DNA of 64,000 nucleotides. It comes from Chlorobaculum sp. (lineage in GTDB: Bacteria; Bacteroidota; Chlorobiia; Chlorobiales; Chlorobiaceae). The stretch covers positions 1-64,000 of the forward strand of contig JAAXWU010000001.1 in the NCBI GenBank assembly GCA_013334855.1, in the 5' to 3' direction. How positions within the stretch are numbered: position 1 is the first letter of the stretch; each line of letters begins with the position of its first letter. The notes under the pieces are model-generated. The model saw only the letters and a list, made by a program, of their open reading frames with translations, did no database searches and had not been told where the DNA came from. The position numbers were made by a program, and so were the translations under genes. Positions 19,684 through 31,745 of this stretch are shown here, piece by piece.

Positions 19684-20571
19684 TCATTCGATGTTTTGAA
19701 GCTGCTCCCTGACCTTTTCGAGTTCCTCCTTGATATGCACGACTTTCTGGGAGATGTCGGCATTCTGCGACTTCGAGGCGATGGTGTTGGCCTCGCGAAG
19801 CTGCTCCTGCAAGAGGAAATTGAGCTTGCGGCCAGAACCGCTTGAACTGTTGTTCAGCTCTTCGATGAAAAACTTGTTGTGGCTGTTGAAGCGGATGCAC
19901 TCCTCGGTGATGTCGAGCCGCTCGGCGGCCATGACGATCTCCATTTCGAGGCGATCCTTGCTGTATTCGATGTCGCGTCCGGCGATAGCGCTGATTTTGG
20001 CGGAAAGCCGCTTGCGGATCGTTTCGAGATTACCCGCGGCAATCTCCTTGATCACGGCGATCGTGCGTTCAATCTCGTCGATCCTCGCCTTGAAATCATT
20101 GGCAAGCTCCTCGCCCTCTTTCTGGCGCATCTCCTTGAGATGACCGATAGCCTCGACAAGGGCCGATTTGGCGATGGGCCAGATTTCGTCGGGGTGTTCG
20201 AGAATGGTGTGATCCGACTCGAAAATCTCCGAAAAACGAAGCACGTGATCGAGTGTCACCGGAGCTTCAATGTTCGCCTCATGGCGCACGGTTTCGAGAA
20301 GAGCCTTGTAGGCCCTCACTTTCGACGGATTGACAGTCACAGGCAACTGCTCGGCTTCTTCGAGCTGAAGCTGGACGAACGCTGAAATCTTGCCACGCTG
20401 GAAACCGGCCCGGATCATCTCCCTGACCTCGAGTTCCCAGGACAAGAGCTGCCGTGGCAGCTTGACTCCGATTTCGGCGAAACGGTTGTTGACCGAACGA
20501 AGTTCGACCAGCACCTTCATACCCTTGTCCGAGCGTTCGGCGCTGCCGTATCCGGTCATGCTTTCCAACAT
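19684..20571 (-). CDS. yicC: YicC-family endoribonuclease-type protein
   Basis: A 295-residue protein of the YicC/YloC family: the N-terminus MLESMTGYGSAERSDKG is diagnostic, and the C-terminus (RKLNFLLQEQLREANTIASKSQNADISQKVVHIKEELEKVREQLQNIE) is the conserved DUF1732 end. Members have been reported as ring-shaped RNases (YicC in E. coli). The gene is followed by gmk, a very common pairing. I start at 20571, which has a GGTAAAGG ribosome site upstream. Confidence 0.93.
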   Translation of the reverse strand: MLESMTGYGSAERSDKGMKVLVELRSVNNRFAEIGVKLPRQLLSWELEVREMIRAGFQRGKISAFVQLQLEEAEQLPVTVNPSKVRAYKALLETVRHEANIEAPVTLDHVLRFSEIFESDHTILEHPDEIWPIAKSALVEAIGHLKEMRQKEGEELANDFKARIDEIERTIAVIKEIAAGNLETIRKRLSAKISAIAGRDIEYSKDRLEMEIVMAAERLDITEECIRFNSHNKFFIEELNNSSSGSGRKLNFLLQEQLREANTIASKSQNADISQKVVHIKEELEKVREQLQNIE

Positions 20572-20648
20572 ACCTTTACCATCTAAACATTCATGAAGAT
20601 GCCTGCGGAGAGGATTCTCCGCAGACTCCGGCAAACAGTATCAACCAA

Positions 20649-20918
20649 TCACTTGCGCAGATCGAGATCGGCGAGCACCTTGCGGTAGCGCTCGATATCG
20701 ACCTTCTTCAGGTAGTTCAGCACGCTCTTGCGCTTGCCGACCAGCATCATCAGGCCGCGGCGTGAATGCTTGTCTTTGGGATGCTGCTGAAGATGACCGG
20801 TCAGATCGGTGATCCGGCGGCTGAACAGGGCAACCTGAACCTCCGCTTTTCCGGTATCCGTCGCAGAATCACCAAACTTCGTAATGATCTCGGTTTTGTG
20901 TTCTTTTGTCAGACCCAT
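20649..20918 (-). CDS. rpsO: Ribosomal protein S15
   Basis: Binds 16S rRNA in the central domain of the 30S subunit. The 89-residue protein (MGLTKEHKTEIITKFG) is full length and carries the RRGLMMLVGKRKSVLNYLKK signature. It follows ribF on the same strand, in the usual truB-ribF-rpsO order; pnp, which often follows, is absent here. Confidence 0.97.
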   Translation of the reverse strand: MGLTKEHKTEIITKFGDSATDTGKAEVQVALFSRRITDLTGHLQQHPKDKHSRRGLMMLVGKRKSVLNYLKKVDIERYRKVLADLDLRK

Positions 20919-20978
20919 GATTGTTCTTGTATGTAGTGTTAATTATAACGAAATAAAAAAACAGTGTTCAATATAGCA

Positions 20979-21944
20979 TTATTTCTTGTAGAATCCCGCC
21001 ACATTTTTATCGAGTTCCAACTGCGCCCTGAGTTCGTCGATGGAGGCGAAACGCTGCTCGGCCCGGATGAAGTCGTGCATCCGTAAAATCAGAAATTTTC
21101 CGTATAAATCTCCTGAAAAACCGATGATGTGCGCCTCGACCCGCACCTCGCCATCCTCGGCGACGGTCGGGCGGCGTCCGATGTTCATCATGGCCGGATA
21201 CTCCTCTCCGTCGATCTGGACGCTCGCCACGTAGACTCCGCAGGCGGGAAGCATCTTGCACCGCTGGGGAAGGGCGAGGTTGACCGTCGGGAAGCCGATG
21301 GCGCGACCAAGCTTGTCGCCCTCGACCACCGTGCCGCTGATCGAGTATGGCGCGCCGAGGCACTCGTTGGCCTGGCGAATCTGACTCGCATCGAGCAGGC
21401 GGCGGATTCGCGTGCTCGATACCGGCGAACCCGAGACGATCACCTCACCCACCACATCGACGCTGAAACCGCACTCCGCGCCGAGCGCGAGCAGCGTCTC
21501 TTCGCTGCCGCTGCGCTTGCGGCCGAAGCCGTGGTCGTAGCCGACGGTAATGTGGCGTGCGCCAAGCATCCCCACCAGCACCTCGCGGATGAACGTTTCG
21601 GAGCTTTTCGAGGCGAACTCGCGGTCGAATCGCACCACAAACAGAAGGTCGATGGACATCGTTCCGAACAGCGCGATCTTCTCTTCGTAAGTGGTCAGGA
21701 GTCGCACGGGACATTCGGAGCTGCTGTCGAGCACGAGGCGCGGATGGGGTTCGAAGGTCACGACGACGCTTCTGAGGCCAAGCTCCCGGGCGTGGCCGGT
21801 CATCGAGCCGATGATATGGCGGTGGCCGACATGCAGTCCGTCGAACGAACCGATGGTCACGGCTGACGGTTCAGCCATCAGCTCGACCGGCGCTCCGGTG
21901 GCGGAATCGAGAACCGTATCGCCCTGAAATACTACGACGCGCAT
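20979..21944 (-). CDS. ribF: Bifunctional riboflavin kinase/FAD synthetase
   Basis: Makes FMN from riboflavin and then FAD. The 321-residue protein has the N-terminal adenylyltransferase domain with SVTIGSFDGLHVGHRHII near residue 30 (GxFDGxHxGH) and RVVTFEPHPRLVL, and ISxTR-type SSTRIRRLL, then the C-terminal kinase domain with GDKLGRAIGFPTVNLALP near residue 210. Length and motif order are standard. It lies 12 bases after truB. Confidence 0.95.
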   Translation of the reverse strand: MRVVVFQGDTVLDSATGAPVELMAEPSAVTIGSFDGLHVGHRHIIGSMTGHARELGLRSVVVTFEPHPRLVLDSSSECPVRLLTTYEEKIALFGTMSIDLLFVVRFDREFASKSSETFIREVLVGMLGARHITVGYDHGFGRKRSGSEETLLALGAECGFSVDVVGEVIVSGSPVSSTRIRRLLDASQIRQANECLGAPYSISGTVVEGDKLGRAIGFPTVNLALPQRCKMLPACGVYVASVQIDGEEYPAMMNIGRRPTVAEDGEVRVEAHIIGFSGDLYGKFLILRMHDFIRAEQRFASIDELRAQLELDKNVAGFYKK

Positions 21945-21956
21945 ACCTCTGCTGTT

Positions 21957-22682
21957 TTACTCTTCGATGGCCAAAGCGGCGGCCCGGCCTATTTCGTCAA
22001 CGATCTCGCTGACGCTCACCGCGTCCGAAAGCCTGAACTCTCCGATAGCGACCCGTTTCAGCTCGGAGAGATAGCCGCCGACGCCGAGCTGTTCGCCCAG
22101 CTCGTGCGCGATCACCCGGATGTAAGCACCCTTGGAGACCCTGATGAAAAAGCGGACACAGGGCAGCGACACTTCGGTGATCTCGAACCGGTGAATCTCG
22201 ATCTGCCGGGCCTTGCGCTCCTTGACCTCGTGGCCCTGCCGAGCCAGTTCGTACAGGCGCTTGCCATTGTGCCAGACCGCGGAGTGCATCGGCGGCTGTT
22301 GCATCCGCTCGCCGACCATCGATGCGGCGGCAGCGCGGATGGCTCGCTCGTCGAGATGCGACACGTCGCGGATGTCGTACTCCCCGGATTCTGTGTCGTG
22401 ACTCGCCGTTTTGGCTCCAAGCCTGATGACCCCTTCGTAGGTCTTGTCGAGAATTTCAAGCGAGGAGATTGTCTTGGTCTTGCGGCCCGTGGCGAGAATC
22501 AACAGACCCGTGGCCTTCGGATCGAGCGTGCCGCAGTGACCGACCTTGCGCTTCGCGCCGCACCGTTTGTACGCACCGCGAATTTTGGCCACCACGTCGA
22601 ACGATGTCCAGTCGAGCGGTTTGTCAACCAGAAGATAGTCGCCCTCCTCGCTCAGGACGGGCCTGCGGAGCTGTTGGCTCAT
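21957..22682 (-). CDS. truB: tRNA pseudouridine-55 synthase
   Basis: Makes pseudouridine 55 in the T loop of tRNAs. The 241-residue protein shows the catalytic block KVGHCGTLDPKATGLLILATG (with the essential Asp), the KTYEGVIRLGAKTASHDTESGE tract, and the PPMHSAVWHNGKRLYELARQG motif. It follows rbfA on the - strand as in most bacteria. The protein is close to the short family length, without the C-terminal PUA domain. Confidence 0.95.
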   Translation of the reverse strand: MSQQLRRPVLSEEGDYLLVDKPLDWTSFDVVAKIRGAYKRCGAKRKVGHCGTLDPKATGLLILATGRKTKTISSLEILDKTYEGVIRLGAKTASHDTESGEYDIRDVSHLDERAIRAAAASMVGERMQQPPMHSAVWHNGKRLYELARQGHEVKERKARQIEIHRFEITEVSLPCVRFFIRVSKGAYIRVIAHELGEQLGVGGYLSELKRVAIGEFRLSDAVSVSEIVDEIGRAAALAIEE

Positions 22683-22709
22683 CGTGAAGCTGATAACTGA
22701 CGCTGCGGG

Positions 22710-23072
22710 TTACTGCTGCTCTTCACTGCGAGCGGGCTTGACCGATTTGAGCAGTTGCTCGATCCGGTTGGCCTGTTCGAAAAGACGATCCTCGTAGAAT
22801 TCGAGCTCCGGAATACGCCGGAACTGGTGGCGTATTTTCGAGGAGAGCGTTTTGCGGATCATCTTGTTTTCGTTGTGCAGATACTCCATCACCTCCGTGC
22901 GCTGCTCTTCGGAGCCGATCACGGAGATATAGACTCTGGCGATACCGAGATCGGCGGTGATTTTCACCTCGGTCACGGTCACCAGGGGGCCGCTTCTGGG
23001 CAGCTCCTTTTCGAAAATAGCGCTCAACTCCCGCTGCAACAGGGAGGAGACTTTATCGGTTCGTATCGACAT
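22710..23072 (-). CDS. rbfA: Ribosome-binding factor A
   Basis: A KH-like factor needed for late 30S maturation. The 120-residue protein begins MSIRTDKVSSLLQRELSAIFEKE and includes VTVTEVKITADLGIARVYISVIG and RKTLSSKIRHQFRRIPELEFYEDRLFEQANRI, the conserved core. I start at 23072; the ORF extends upstream into infB, but that part is the other frame of infB. Confidence 0.95.
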   Translation of the reverse strand: MSIRTDKVSSLLQRELSAIFEKELPRSGPLVTVTEVKITADLGIARVYISVIGSEEQRTEVMEYLHNENKMIRKTLSSKIRHQFRRIPELEFYEDRLFEQANRIEQLLKSVKPARSEEQQ

Positions 23073-23092
23073 GGGGCGGCTCTCCTTCCGGC

Positions 23093-25960
<2,868 letters not shown>

Positions 25961-26045
25961 TGGCCTCTCCTGGATGATTATCCTCTTGCCGGAATTCCGC
26001 CGCAATCCGCCGCCCTGACGCCTGCATGAAATCCCGTGGTAATTC

Positions 26046-27650
26046 TCAGTTTGTTTCTTCTTCGTCGTGACGCTCTTCCGGCTCCGGACTCTCGTCCATG
26101 GCGCGCTCTTCCGTATTCATGAGATCGCCCATGAGCAGCCTTTCGTGGCTGTCGTCGAGCAGCGCCTTGAAATCCTCCTCGTTGAACTGCTCGCGCACCG
26201 TGCGGTAAATCGTCTCGGCAATCTTCTTCCAGTAGCGCTTCTCCTCGTCGGTAATCCTGCGTTCGCGCGGCTTGACGGTTTTGTTGCGTCCTTTGGGAAA
26301 TGCAAACAGCTCTTCGGTTTTCTGCGTGCCGACCAGCGCCTCCTCGATCTTTTCGACCCCCGCCTTCAGAATCTTCTTGGCCGTGTCGAGACCGCCGTCG
26401 AGCAACTGGTAGATCATGTCGTCGCCGAACTCCTCGCGGAACTCGATGATGTCGATGTCGTTCGGATCTTCGAGCGATTTGTCGATCACGTCGCGATAGA
26501 CGTCGATTTCGTAGCCGGTCAGCTTCTCGGCCAGATGGATGTTATTGCCATTCTTGCCGATGGCGTACTTGATCTGGTCGGGCTTGAGCATGACGCGCGC
26601 CTTGCGGCTCTTCATGTCGGCATGCACGGTCATGGGGTCGATCTTGGCGGGCTGAAGCGCGCGGGCGATGAAAACCTGCGGCTCGTCGGTGTAGTAGATG
26701 ACGTCGATATTCTCGTTGTTCAGCTCCTTGACGATGCTCTGGATGCGCTTGCCCCGATAGCCGACCGTCGCGCCGACCGGATCAATCCTCGTGCTGGTCG
26801 ATTCGACGGCCACCTTGGCGCGTTCACCCGGAACGCGGGCGATACCCTTGATGACGATCAGACCGTCGAGAATCTCCGGCACCTCGCTTTCGAAAAGCTT
26901 GTAGAGGAAGCGGTCGTCAACGCGAGAGACGATCACCTTCATGCCGCCATCCGGCTTTTCGCGCTCCTCTACCGTGCCGTCATCGAGGCGCGTCTTGACC
27001 CTCTCTCGCTCGATGCGCTTGACGTAGAGCTTCATGCGCGGCGTGCGGCGCGGATTGTCCTTCTTCATCATCTCCGACTTCGGCAGCACCAGCTCGACGC
27101 GGTGATCCTTGGAGGTGTTATAGGTGAAGATCACCTCGTTCGACCTGACCTGGTACACCTCGCCAGCTACCACCTCGCCAACCTTTTCGAGGCAATCCTC
27201 ATAGACAGCCATGCGCTCCAGGTCGCGCACCTTTTTCTGTACCGACTGTTTGATGATCTGTATCGACTTGCGGGTCAGGTAGTCGTCGAGCTTGATCGGC
27301 CCCTCTTCGTAAAAGTCGCCGAGTTCGAGCGATTCATCGATACCGCGCACCTCGTCGATGCCGATTTCGATGGTCGGAAGATCGACCTCCTTGACGATTT
27401 TCTTAAGTATATACACCTCGAAATCGCCACGCTCCGGATTGATGAAGATATTGGACTCCACCTCTGGATCGTAATCTTTCCTGAGCTGTTTCTGGATGAT
27501 CTCCTTGAGCAGGTCGGCAATGTCCATCTTGACCGCGGCGCTTTCGGAGCGCTTGTCCAGAAAGATCTTCGACTGCTCGATTTCGCCGAAAGCGCTGGCA
27601 ATCTGCGCCTTCTGATCATGAGTTTCACCCTTTAGCTGCTTTCTTGGCAT
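26046..27650 (-). CDS. nusA: Transcription termination/antitermination factor NusA
   Basis: Binds RNA polymerase and nascent RNA to control pausing, termination and antitermination. The 534-residue protein contains, in order, the N-terminal polymerase-binding domain, an S1 domain (VGEVVAGEVYQVRSNEVIFTYN near residue 155), the KH domains (RIDPVGATVGYRGKRIQSIVKEL and LKPDQIKYAIGKNGNNIHLAEKL) and an acidic end (ERAMDESPEPEERHDEEETN). I keep the start at 27650 although no ribosome site is seen; an in-frame Met 42 codons in (MDIADLLKEII) is the start used by many homologues. Confidence 0.93.
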   Translation of the reverse strand: MPRKQLKGETHDQKAQIASAFGEIEQSKIFLDKRSESAAVKMDIADLLKEIIQKQLRKDYDPEVESNIFINPERGDFEVYILKKIVKEVDLPTIEIGIDEVRGIDESLELGDFYEEGPIKLDDYLTRKSIQIIKQSVQKKVRDLERMAVYEDCLEKVGEVVAGEVYQVRSNEVIFTYNTSKDHRVELVLPKSEMMKKDNPRRTPRMKLYVKRIERERVKTRLDDGTVEEREKPDGGMKVIVSRVDDRFLYKLFESEVPEILDGLIVIKGIARVPGERAKVAVESTSTRIDPVGATVGYRGKRIQSIVKELNNENIDVIYYTDEPQVFIARALQPAKIDPMTVHADMKSRKARVMLKPDQIKYAIGKNGNNIHLAEKLTGYEIDVYRDVIDKSLEDPNDIDIIEFREEFGDDMIYQLLDGGLDTAKKILKAGVEKIEEALVGTQKTEELFAFPKGRNKTVKPRERRITDEEKRYWKKIAETIYRTVREQFNEEDFKALLDDSHERLLMGDLMNTEERAMDESPEPEERHDEEETN

Positions 27651-27716
27651 CGCTGTGTGATCTTTTTTTTATAGAATAGTCTGCGATTCGTTCTTGAACT
27701 TCTCGGAACTATGACT

Positions 27717-28247
27717 TTACAAACCGGTCTGCACCACCGCCTTGACGACATCGGCAAGACGAATCCTCACCGGCGGTTCTCCGGCGGTTCTCTTTTTTTT
27801 GCCCGCCATGACGGCCTCGATGGTGATCGACGGCTCCGCGACCTCCGCGCTGACGGCGGCTTCGAGCAGGCGACCCGTAATCTCCTTCGGCTGACGCTCC
27901 TGGTCCAGATAGTTGACGCGAATCAGACGGTTCAGATGCCGCAGGTACTGCCGCCGCACCCTGACCGGCTCGCCGATGCCGGGAGACGAAACGAGGAGAT
28001 CGAAATCTCCCTCCGCCAGCATGAGATGCTCCTGGCACGCTTCGAGACGCGCCCGGATGGCCCGGCTCAGTTTGGCGCACTGGTCGATGCTGACCCCTTT
28101 GTCGGTATCGACGGTCAGCTCGATTTTCCTTCCGCCACCGCGAATGGCCGCTTCGACAACGTACATCTCATCGCCGGTTAAGGCGGAAAGATCGGCAATC
28201 GACTCGCCAATCGCGTTCTGTATCAAATCGTCAATCATCGCGTTCAT
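27717..28247 (-). CDS. rimP: Ribosome maturation factor RimP
   Basis: Acts in early 30S assembly. The 176-residue protein has the conserved tracts ELTVDTDKGVSIDQCAKLSRAI and LLVSSPGIGEPVRVRRQYLRHLNRLIRV. I start at 28247; Met-28238 is an alternative. It is the first gene of the rimP-nusA-infB-rbfA-truB-ribF-rpsO set. An intrinsic terminator lies only 15 bases upstream of the start, see 28262-28293. Confidence 0.92.
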   Translation of the reverse strand: MNAMIDDLIQNAIGESIADLSALTGDEMYVVEAAIRGGGRKIELTVDTDKGVSIDQCAKLSRAIRARLEACQEHLMLAEGDFDLLVSSPGIGEPVRVRRQYLRHLNRLIRVNYLDQERQPKEITGRLLEAAVSAEVAEPSITIEAVMAGKKKRTAGEPPVRIRLADVVKAVVQTGL

Positions 28248-28261
28248 CCACTCACTCGATT

Positions 28262-28293
28262 TTCCAAAAACAAAAAAGTGGGGATACCCCACT
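28262..28293 (-). terminator. Intrinsic terminator or attenuator just before rimP
   Basis: On the - strand: AGTGGGG-TAT-CCCCACT (28277-28293), a perfect 7-bp stem with triloop, followed by TTTTTTGTTTTT. It would stop transcripts coming from hisS and upstream, or regulate the rimP operon by attenuation. Confidence 0.85.
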
Positions 28294-28395
28294 CTTAGAA
28301 AACTTGCATTCCCACAGGCCAGTGCTCCAGTGAGCCTCAATGTACAAAAAAAGGGCGCACAAGTCAACCAGCTTTATACGCTTTCGGCAAACCGC

Positions 28396-28602
28396 TCACT
28401 CTTTTTCTTTGATGTGACTGTCGATCACCTCGAACTCCGCCTCCTCGACCGCCTCCCGTCTGCGTGATGAGGAAAAATTCTGCGGACGGCCCGACGGGCG
28501 CTCGTGCTTGCTGCCGCCAATGAAGCTGGTGATGCGAACCAGCCGTCCCACGAGTCGCACCGCCATCCACAAGGCGAAGAGAAGAAGAATGAATTTCAAC
28601 AT
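28396..28602 (-). CDS. Small single-pass membrane protein of unknown function
   Basis: 68 residues: a strongly hydrophobic N-terminal segment (LKFILLLFALWMAVRLVGRL), a basic middle, and an acidic end EAEFEVIDSHIKEKE. The end motif FEVID resembles that of short membrane proteins seen near rimP/nusA in Bacteroidetes and Chlorobi (DUF4834-like), though I am not certain. Its codon use and position between the glutaredoxin-like gene and rimP support a real gene. Confidence 0.6.
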   Translation of the reverse strand: MLKFILLLFALWMAVRLVGRLVRITSFIGGSKHERPSGRPQNFSSSRRREAVEEAEFEVIDSHIKEKE

Positions 28603-28681
28603 ATGGTCAACCTCAAAACATCGTTCAGTCCGGAATAATATTTGATCAAATCAGGATTCAGAGATTCCCGCCTACAAAAAG

Positions 28682-28924
28682 CTACATCCCCGTGAGCAGG
28701 GCGATCAGGCGATCTTTGTCGATGCGGTGCTTGAAGGCCATCTTGCCGTCGATGAGGATGACGGGGATGCTCAGGCCGTAGCGTTCGACGAGGTCGGCGT
28801 CGCCGGAAATGTCGCGCTTCTCGATCTCGAACGGAACGAGCTTCCGCACTTCTTCGAGCACTTCGAGCGCCTGGTCGCAGAGGCAGCACTCCGGCTTGCC
28901 GTAGATGATCACCTGCGGCTTCAT
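28682..28924 (-). CDS. Glutaredoxin-like protein with CCLC active site
   Basis: 80 residues of thioredoxin fold, start [26 protein letters not shown]. The redox motif is CCLC (CxxC with an additional Cys next to the first), and the cis-proline is in [10 protein letters not shown]. The family (DUF836/glutaredoxin-like) is common but uncharacterised. It overlaps the end of hisS by four bases. Confidence 0.85.
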   Translation of the reverse strand: MKPQVIIYGKPECCLCDQALEVLEEVRKLVPFEIEKRDISGDADLVERYGLSIPVILIDGKMAFKHRIDKDRLIALLTGM

Positions 28925-30213
28925 GGCTTCAGCGCCTCCCGCGCCGCCGGTTCGCGCAACACCTCGATGATGGCGTCAAGATCGAGCGAGGTCTGCTCGG
29001 AGGTGACGAGATTCTTGAGCGCATAGATGCCCGACTCGAACTCCGACTGGCCGACGATGAGCGCGTAGGCCGAATTCATGCGGTTGGCTTCGCGCATCTG
29101 CGCTTTCATGCTCCGTGCGGCCAGGTCAATCTCCGTTTTGATGCCCGACTTGCGCAGCCGGAAGGCGACCTGCATGGCGTGGCTGGCAAGCTCCTGCTGC
29201 TGGACGATGACGCAGACGAGCGGCCCGTGCGGGTTGAGCGTCGCGAAGAGGCCCTGCTTCTCCATGACGATCATCAAGCGCTCCATGCCGACGGCGAATC
29301 CAACGGCGGGCAGATCGTTCGATGATCCGAGTTCCCGCGCCAGCCCGTCGTAGCGTCCGCCGCCGCCGATGGCGTCCTGTGCGCCAAGCTCGGAGCTGGT
29401 CACTTCGAAGGCCGTGTGGCAGTAGTAGTCGAGTCCGCGCACCAGCAGGTGGTCGATGTCGTAGGCGATCCCGCGGTCGTCGAGGTAGGCGAGCACCGCT
29501 TCGAACTCTGCCACGGCCTCGGGCTTGAGCGAGGCGTAGAGCCTCGGCGCTCCGGCGATCAATTCCTTCAGGGCGGGATTCTTCGAATCGAGAATCCGCA
29601 TGGGATTCTTTTCGAGCCGCTCTTTCGACGGCTCGTCGAGGTCGGCTTCGTACGGCAGGAAGTAGGCCCGAAGCGCCTCGCGGTAGCGGGCGCGGTCGTC
29701 GAGATCGCCGAGCGAGTTGATGCGCAGCCGCAAGCCGTGCAGCCCGAGCATTTCGAACACCTGCATCATGAAGGTGAGCGCCTCGGCCACCGCCGCGGGC
29801 GACGACACGCCGAGCAGCTCCGCGCCGAACTGCGTGAACTGGCGCTGGCGTCCGGCCTGCGGGCGCTCCTTGCGGAAGAGATCGCTGATGTAGTAGAGCT
29901 TGTGCACCGGAGCCGACGAGAGCAGGTTCTTCTGCAAACAGGCGCGCATCACCCCGGCGGTCATCTCGGGGCGGAGCGTCAGGGAGCGTCCGTTGGGGTC
30001 GGGCAAAAAGGTGAACATCTCCTTGCCGACAATGTCGGTGGTCGCGCCGATGCCGCGCTGGAAGAGTTCGGTGTACTCGAAGACGGGGGTGCGAATCTCG
30101 CTGAATCCGTAGAGCGCGGCAACCGAGCGGATCACCCCCTCGACATAGTGCCACCTCGCCATCTCGTCGGGAAAAATGTCCCGCGTCCCTTTCACTGCCT
30201 GAAACTGCGCCAT
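28921..30213 (-). CDS. hisS: Histidyl-tRNA synthetase
   Basis: Class II aminoacyl-tRNA synthetase for histidine. The 430-residue protein begins [21 protein letters not shown], and has motif 2 ([19 protein letters not shown]), the HisA motif ([15 protein letters not shown]), and motif 3 ([15 protein letters not shown]), followed by the anticodon-binding domain. Length is standard. Confidence 0.97.
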   Translation of the reverse strand: MAQFQAVKGTRDIFPDEMARWHYVEGVIRSVAALYGFSEIRTPVFEYTELFQRGIGATTDIVGKEMFTFLPDPNGRSLTLRPEMTAGVMRACLQKNLLSSAPVHKLYYISDLFRKERPQAGRQRQFTQFGAELLGVSSPAAVAEALTFMMQVFEMLGLHGLRLRINSLGDLDDRARYREALRAYFLPYEADLDEPSKERLEKNPMRILDSKNPALKELIAGAPRLYASLKPEAVAEFEAVLAYLDDRGIAYDIDHLLVRGLDYYCHTAFEVTSSELGAQDAIGGGGRYDGLARELGSSNDLPAVGFAVGMERLMIVMEKQGLFATLNPHGPLVCVIVQQQELASHAMQVAFRLRKSGIKTEIDLAARSMKAQMREANRMNSAYALIVGQSEFESGIYALKNLVTSEQTSLDLDAIIEVLREPAAREALKP

Positions 30214-30234
30214 ATCTGCTTGCCTGTCAATAAC

Positions 30235-30705
30235 TTAAATCTGAGGTAAATCCTTCTCCTCTTCCCGGAACAGCGCGAGCACCGCGGCGGGCGTCGCCGC
30301 CTCGATGAGCTTCTTGCGGACATCGTCCTTGCCCGCGATTCTCGTGATGCGTCCGAGCAGTTTGAGGTGCTCGGCGAGCATCGTCTCCGGCGTGGCGAGC
30401 AGGAAGACGATCTTGACCGGCTGGTTGTCGATGGAGTCGAAATCGACCTCGCTGCCGAGCGTGACGAGAGCCATCACCGGCGCCGTCACCGCCGTGGTCT
30501 TGGCGTGCGGCAGGCCGATGTTCTTGCCGATGCCCGTGGACATCTCCCGTTCGCGCTTGCGCACATCCTCGGCAAGCTGCTTGATATCCCTGACCTTTTC
30601 ATGACCGGCCACCATCGCGACCAGCCTGTCGATCACTGCATCCTTTGAACCTGAATCGAGATTCAGGTAGATGTGCTTTTCCGAGAGAAGGGCTTCGATT
30701 TTCAT
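30235..30705 (-). CDS. ptsN: PTS EIIA (nitrogen/fructose type) domain protein
   Basis: A stand-alone EIIA of 156 residues, start MKIEALLSEKHIYLNLDSGSK. The active histidine is in GIGKNIGLPHAKT near residue 67. Such proteins usually act in regulation (PtsN) rather than sugar import, and I see no PTS permease in the window. The gene is just upstream of hisS (21 bases). The longer frame to 30738 lacks support. Confidence 0.85.
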   Translation of the reverse strand: MKIEALLSEKHIYLNLDSGSKDAVIDRLVAMVAGHEKVRDIKQLAEDVRKREREMSTGIGKNIGLPHAKTTAVTAPVMALVTLGSEVDFDSIDNQPVKIVFLLATPETMLAEHLKLLGRITRIAGKDDVRKKLIEAATPAAVLALFREEEKDLPQI

Positions 30706-30916
30706 GGTCGATAACAGCATTGCAGAGTGTAAACGCAAGATCGCGAACCCACGCGAACCGGGGAACCATGCCGGTCAGTCGGCCTCGATGGCGCAACCTG
30801 CGGCGAGGCGCGGAGCCGGAGTTCACGATTCCACCAAAAGAGGAGCACCTCTGAAAAAAAGAGCACAGGAATATAAAAAAAACATCGTTTCCCTCCCGGT
30901 TTCAACCGGCGAAAGA

Positions 30917-31732
30917 TCACCAGTGATGCGAAAGAAAATAGAGCAGCGGGGAGACGAACATCACCGTATCGAAGCGGTCGAGCACGCCGCCGTGCCCCGG
31001 GATGATGCCGGAGGAGTCCTTCACCCCGGCATCGCGCTTGAACATCGACTCCAGCAGATCGCCCGCGGGAGCGACCGCGCCAATCAGCAATCCGGCAGCC
31101 ATCGCCCGTCCGTCGGGGCAACCGCCGATGTACGTCGAGCAGAGCCAGGCAGCCAGAGCGCTTCCGGCAATGCCAACCAGGTAGCCCTCCCAGGTCTTTT
31201 TCGGGCTGATGCGCGGGAACAGCTTCTTTTTGATGAACTTACCGCCAAAGCCGCGTCCGCCGAAATAGGCGAAAATATCCGCCGCCCAGACGCACAGAAA
31301 CAGCAGCAGCACCAGCGCTTCGCCGGAACCCGCGCCTTTGGCTTCGGAAAGCCGGAGCCTGAGCAACGCGCCGAAGCTCAGGTTCACATAGAGCAGGCCG
31401 ACCAGGGTCGCGCCGAGGTTCATGAACTGCGATCCCTGATTCCGCCAGAGTTCAAGCACGTACAGAAGCATGACCACGGCGAGAATCGCCTCCCAGTACT
31501 CGATAAAGCCGAAAAAGAAATCGAGCTGGATGAACGCCGTCAGCGGCAGAAGAACGCCAATCGACGGCGGATGCGCCCGGTGAGTAGCCAGCCGCCAGAA
31601 CTCCCAGGTCGCCATGAGCGCGAGCACGAGCACCAGCCCGAGGAAGTACGGGCCGCCTTGCATATTGAGCCAGAGAAAGAGCGGAATGCCCACGACGGCC
31701 ACCGCCACTCTCTGCATGAGATTGCTTTGCAT
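30917..31732 (-). CDS. cdsA: Phosphatidate cytidylyltransferase
   Basis: Makes CDP-diacylglycerol, the precursor of all phospholipid head-group exchange. The 271-residue membrane protein has about seven hydrophobic segments and the family signature GAVAPAGDLLESMFKRDAGVKDSSGIIPGHGGVLDRFD near the C-terminus, together with KKTWEGYLVGIAGSAL. I start at 31732 (MQSNLMQRVAVAV); the frame upstream overlaps the CPBP gene. Confidence 0.93.
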   Translation of the reverse strand: MQSNLMQRVAVAVVGIPLFLWLNMQGGPYFLGLVLVLALMATWEFWRLATHRAHPPSIGVLLPLTAFIQLDFFFGFIEYWEAILAVVMLLYVLELWRNQGSQFMNLGATLVGLLYVNLSFGALLRLRLSEAKGAGSGEALVLLLFLCVWAADIFAYFGGRGFGGKFIKKKLFPRISPKKTWEGYLVGIAGSALAAWLCSTYIGGCPDGRAMAAGLLIGAVAPAGDLLESMFKRDAGVKDSSGIIPGHGGVLDRFDTVMFVSPLLYFLSHHW

Positions 31733-31745
31733 CGGAACAGAAATT

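Noticed and set aside
26067-27635. Long + strand frame opposite nusA
   Set aside because: Shadow of nusA; leucine/aspartate/histidine-rich composition caused by the antisense of lysine/glutamate-rich coding.
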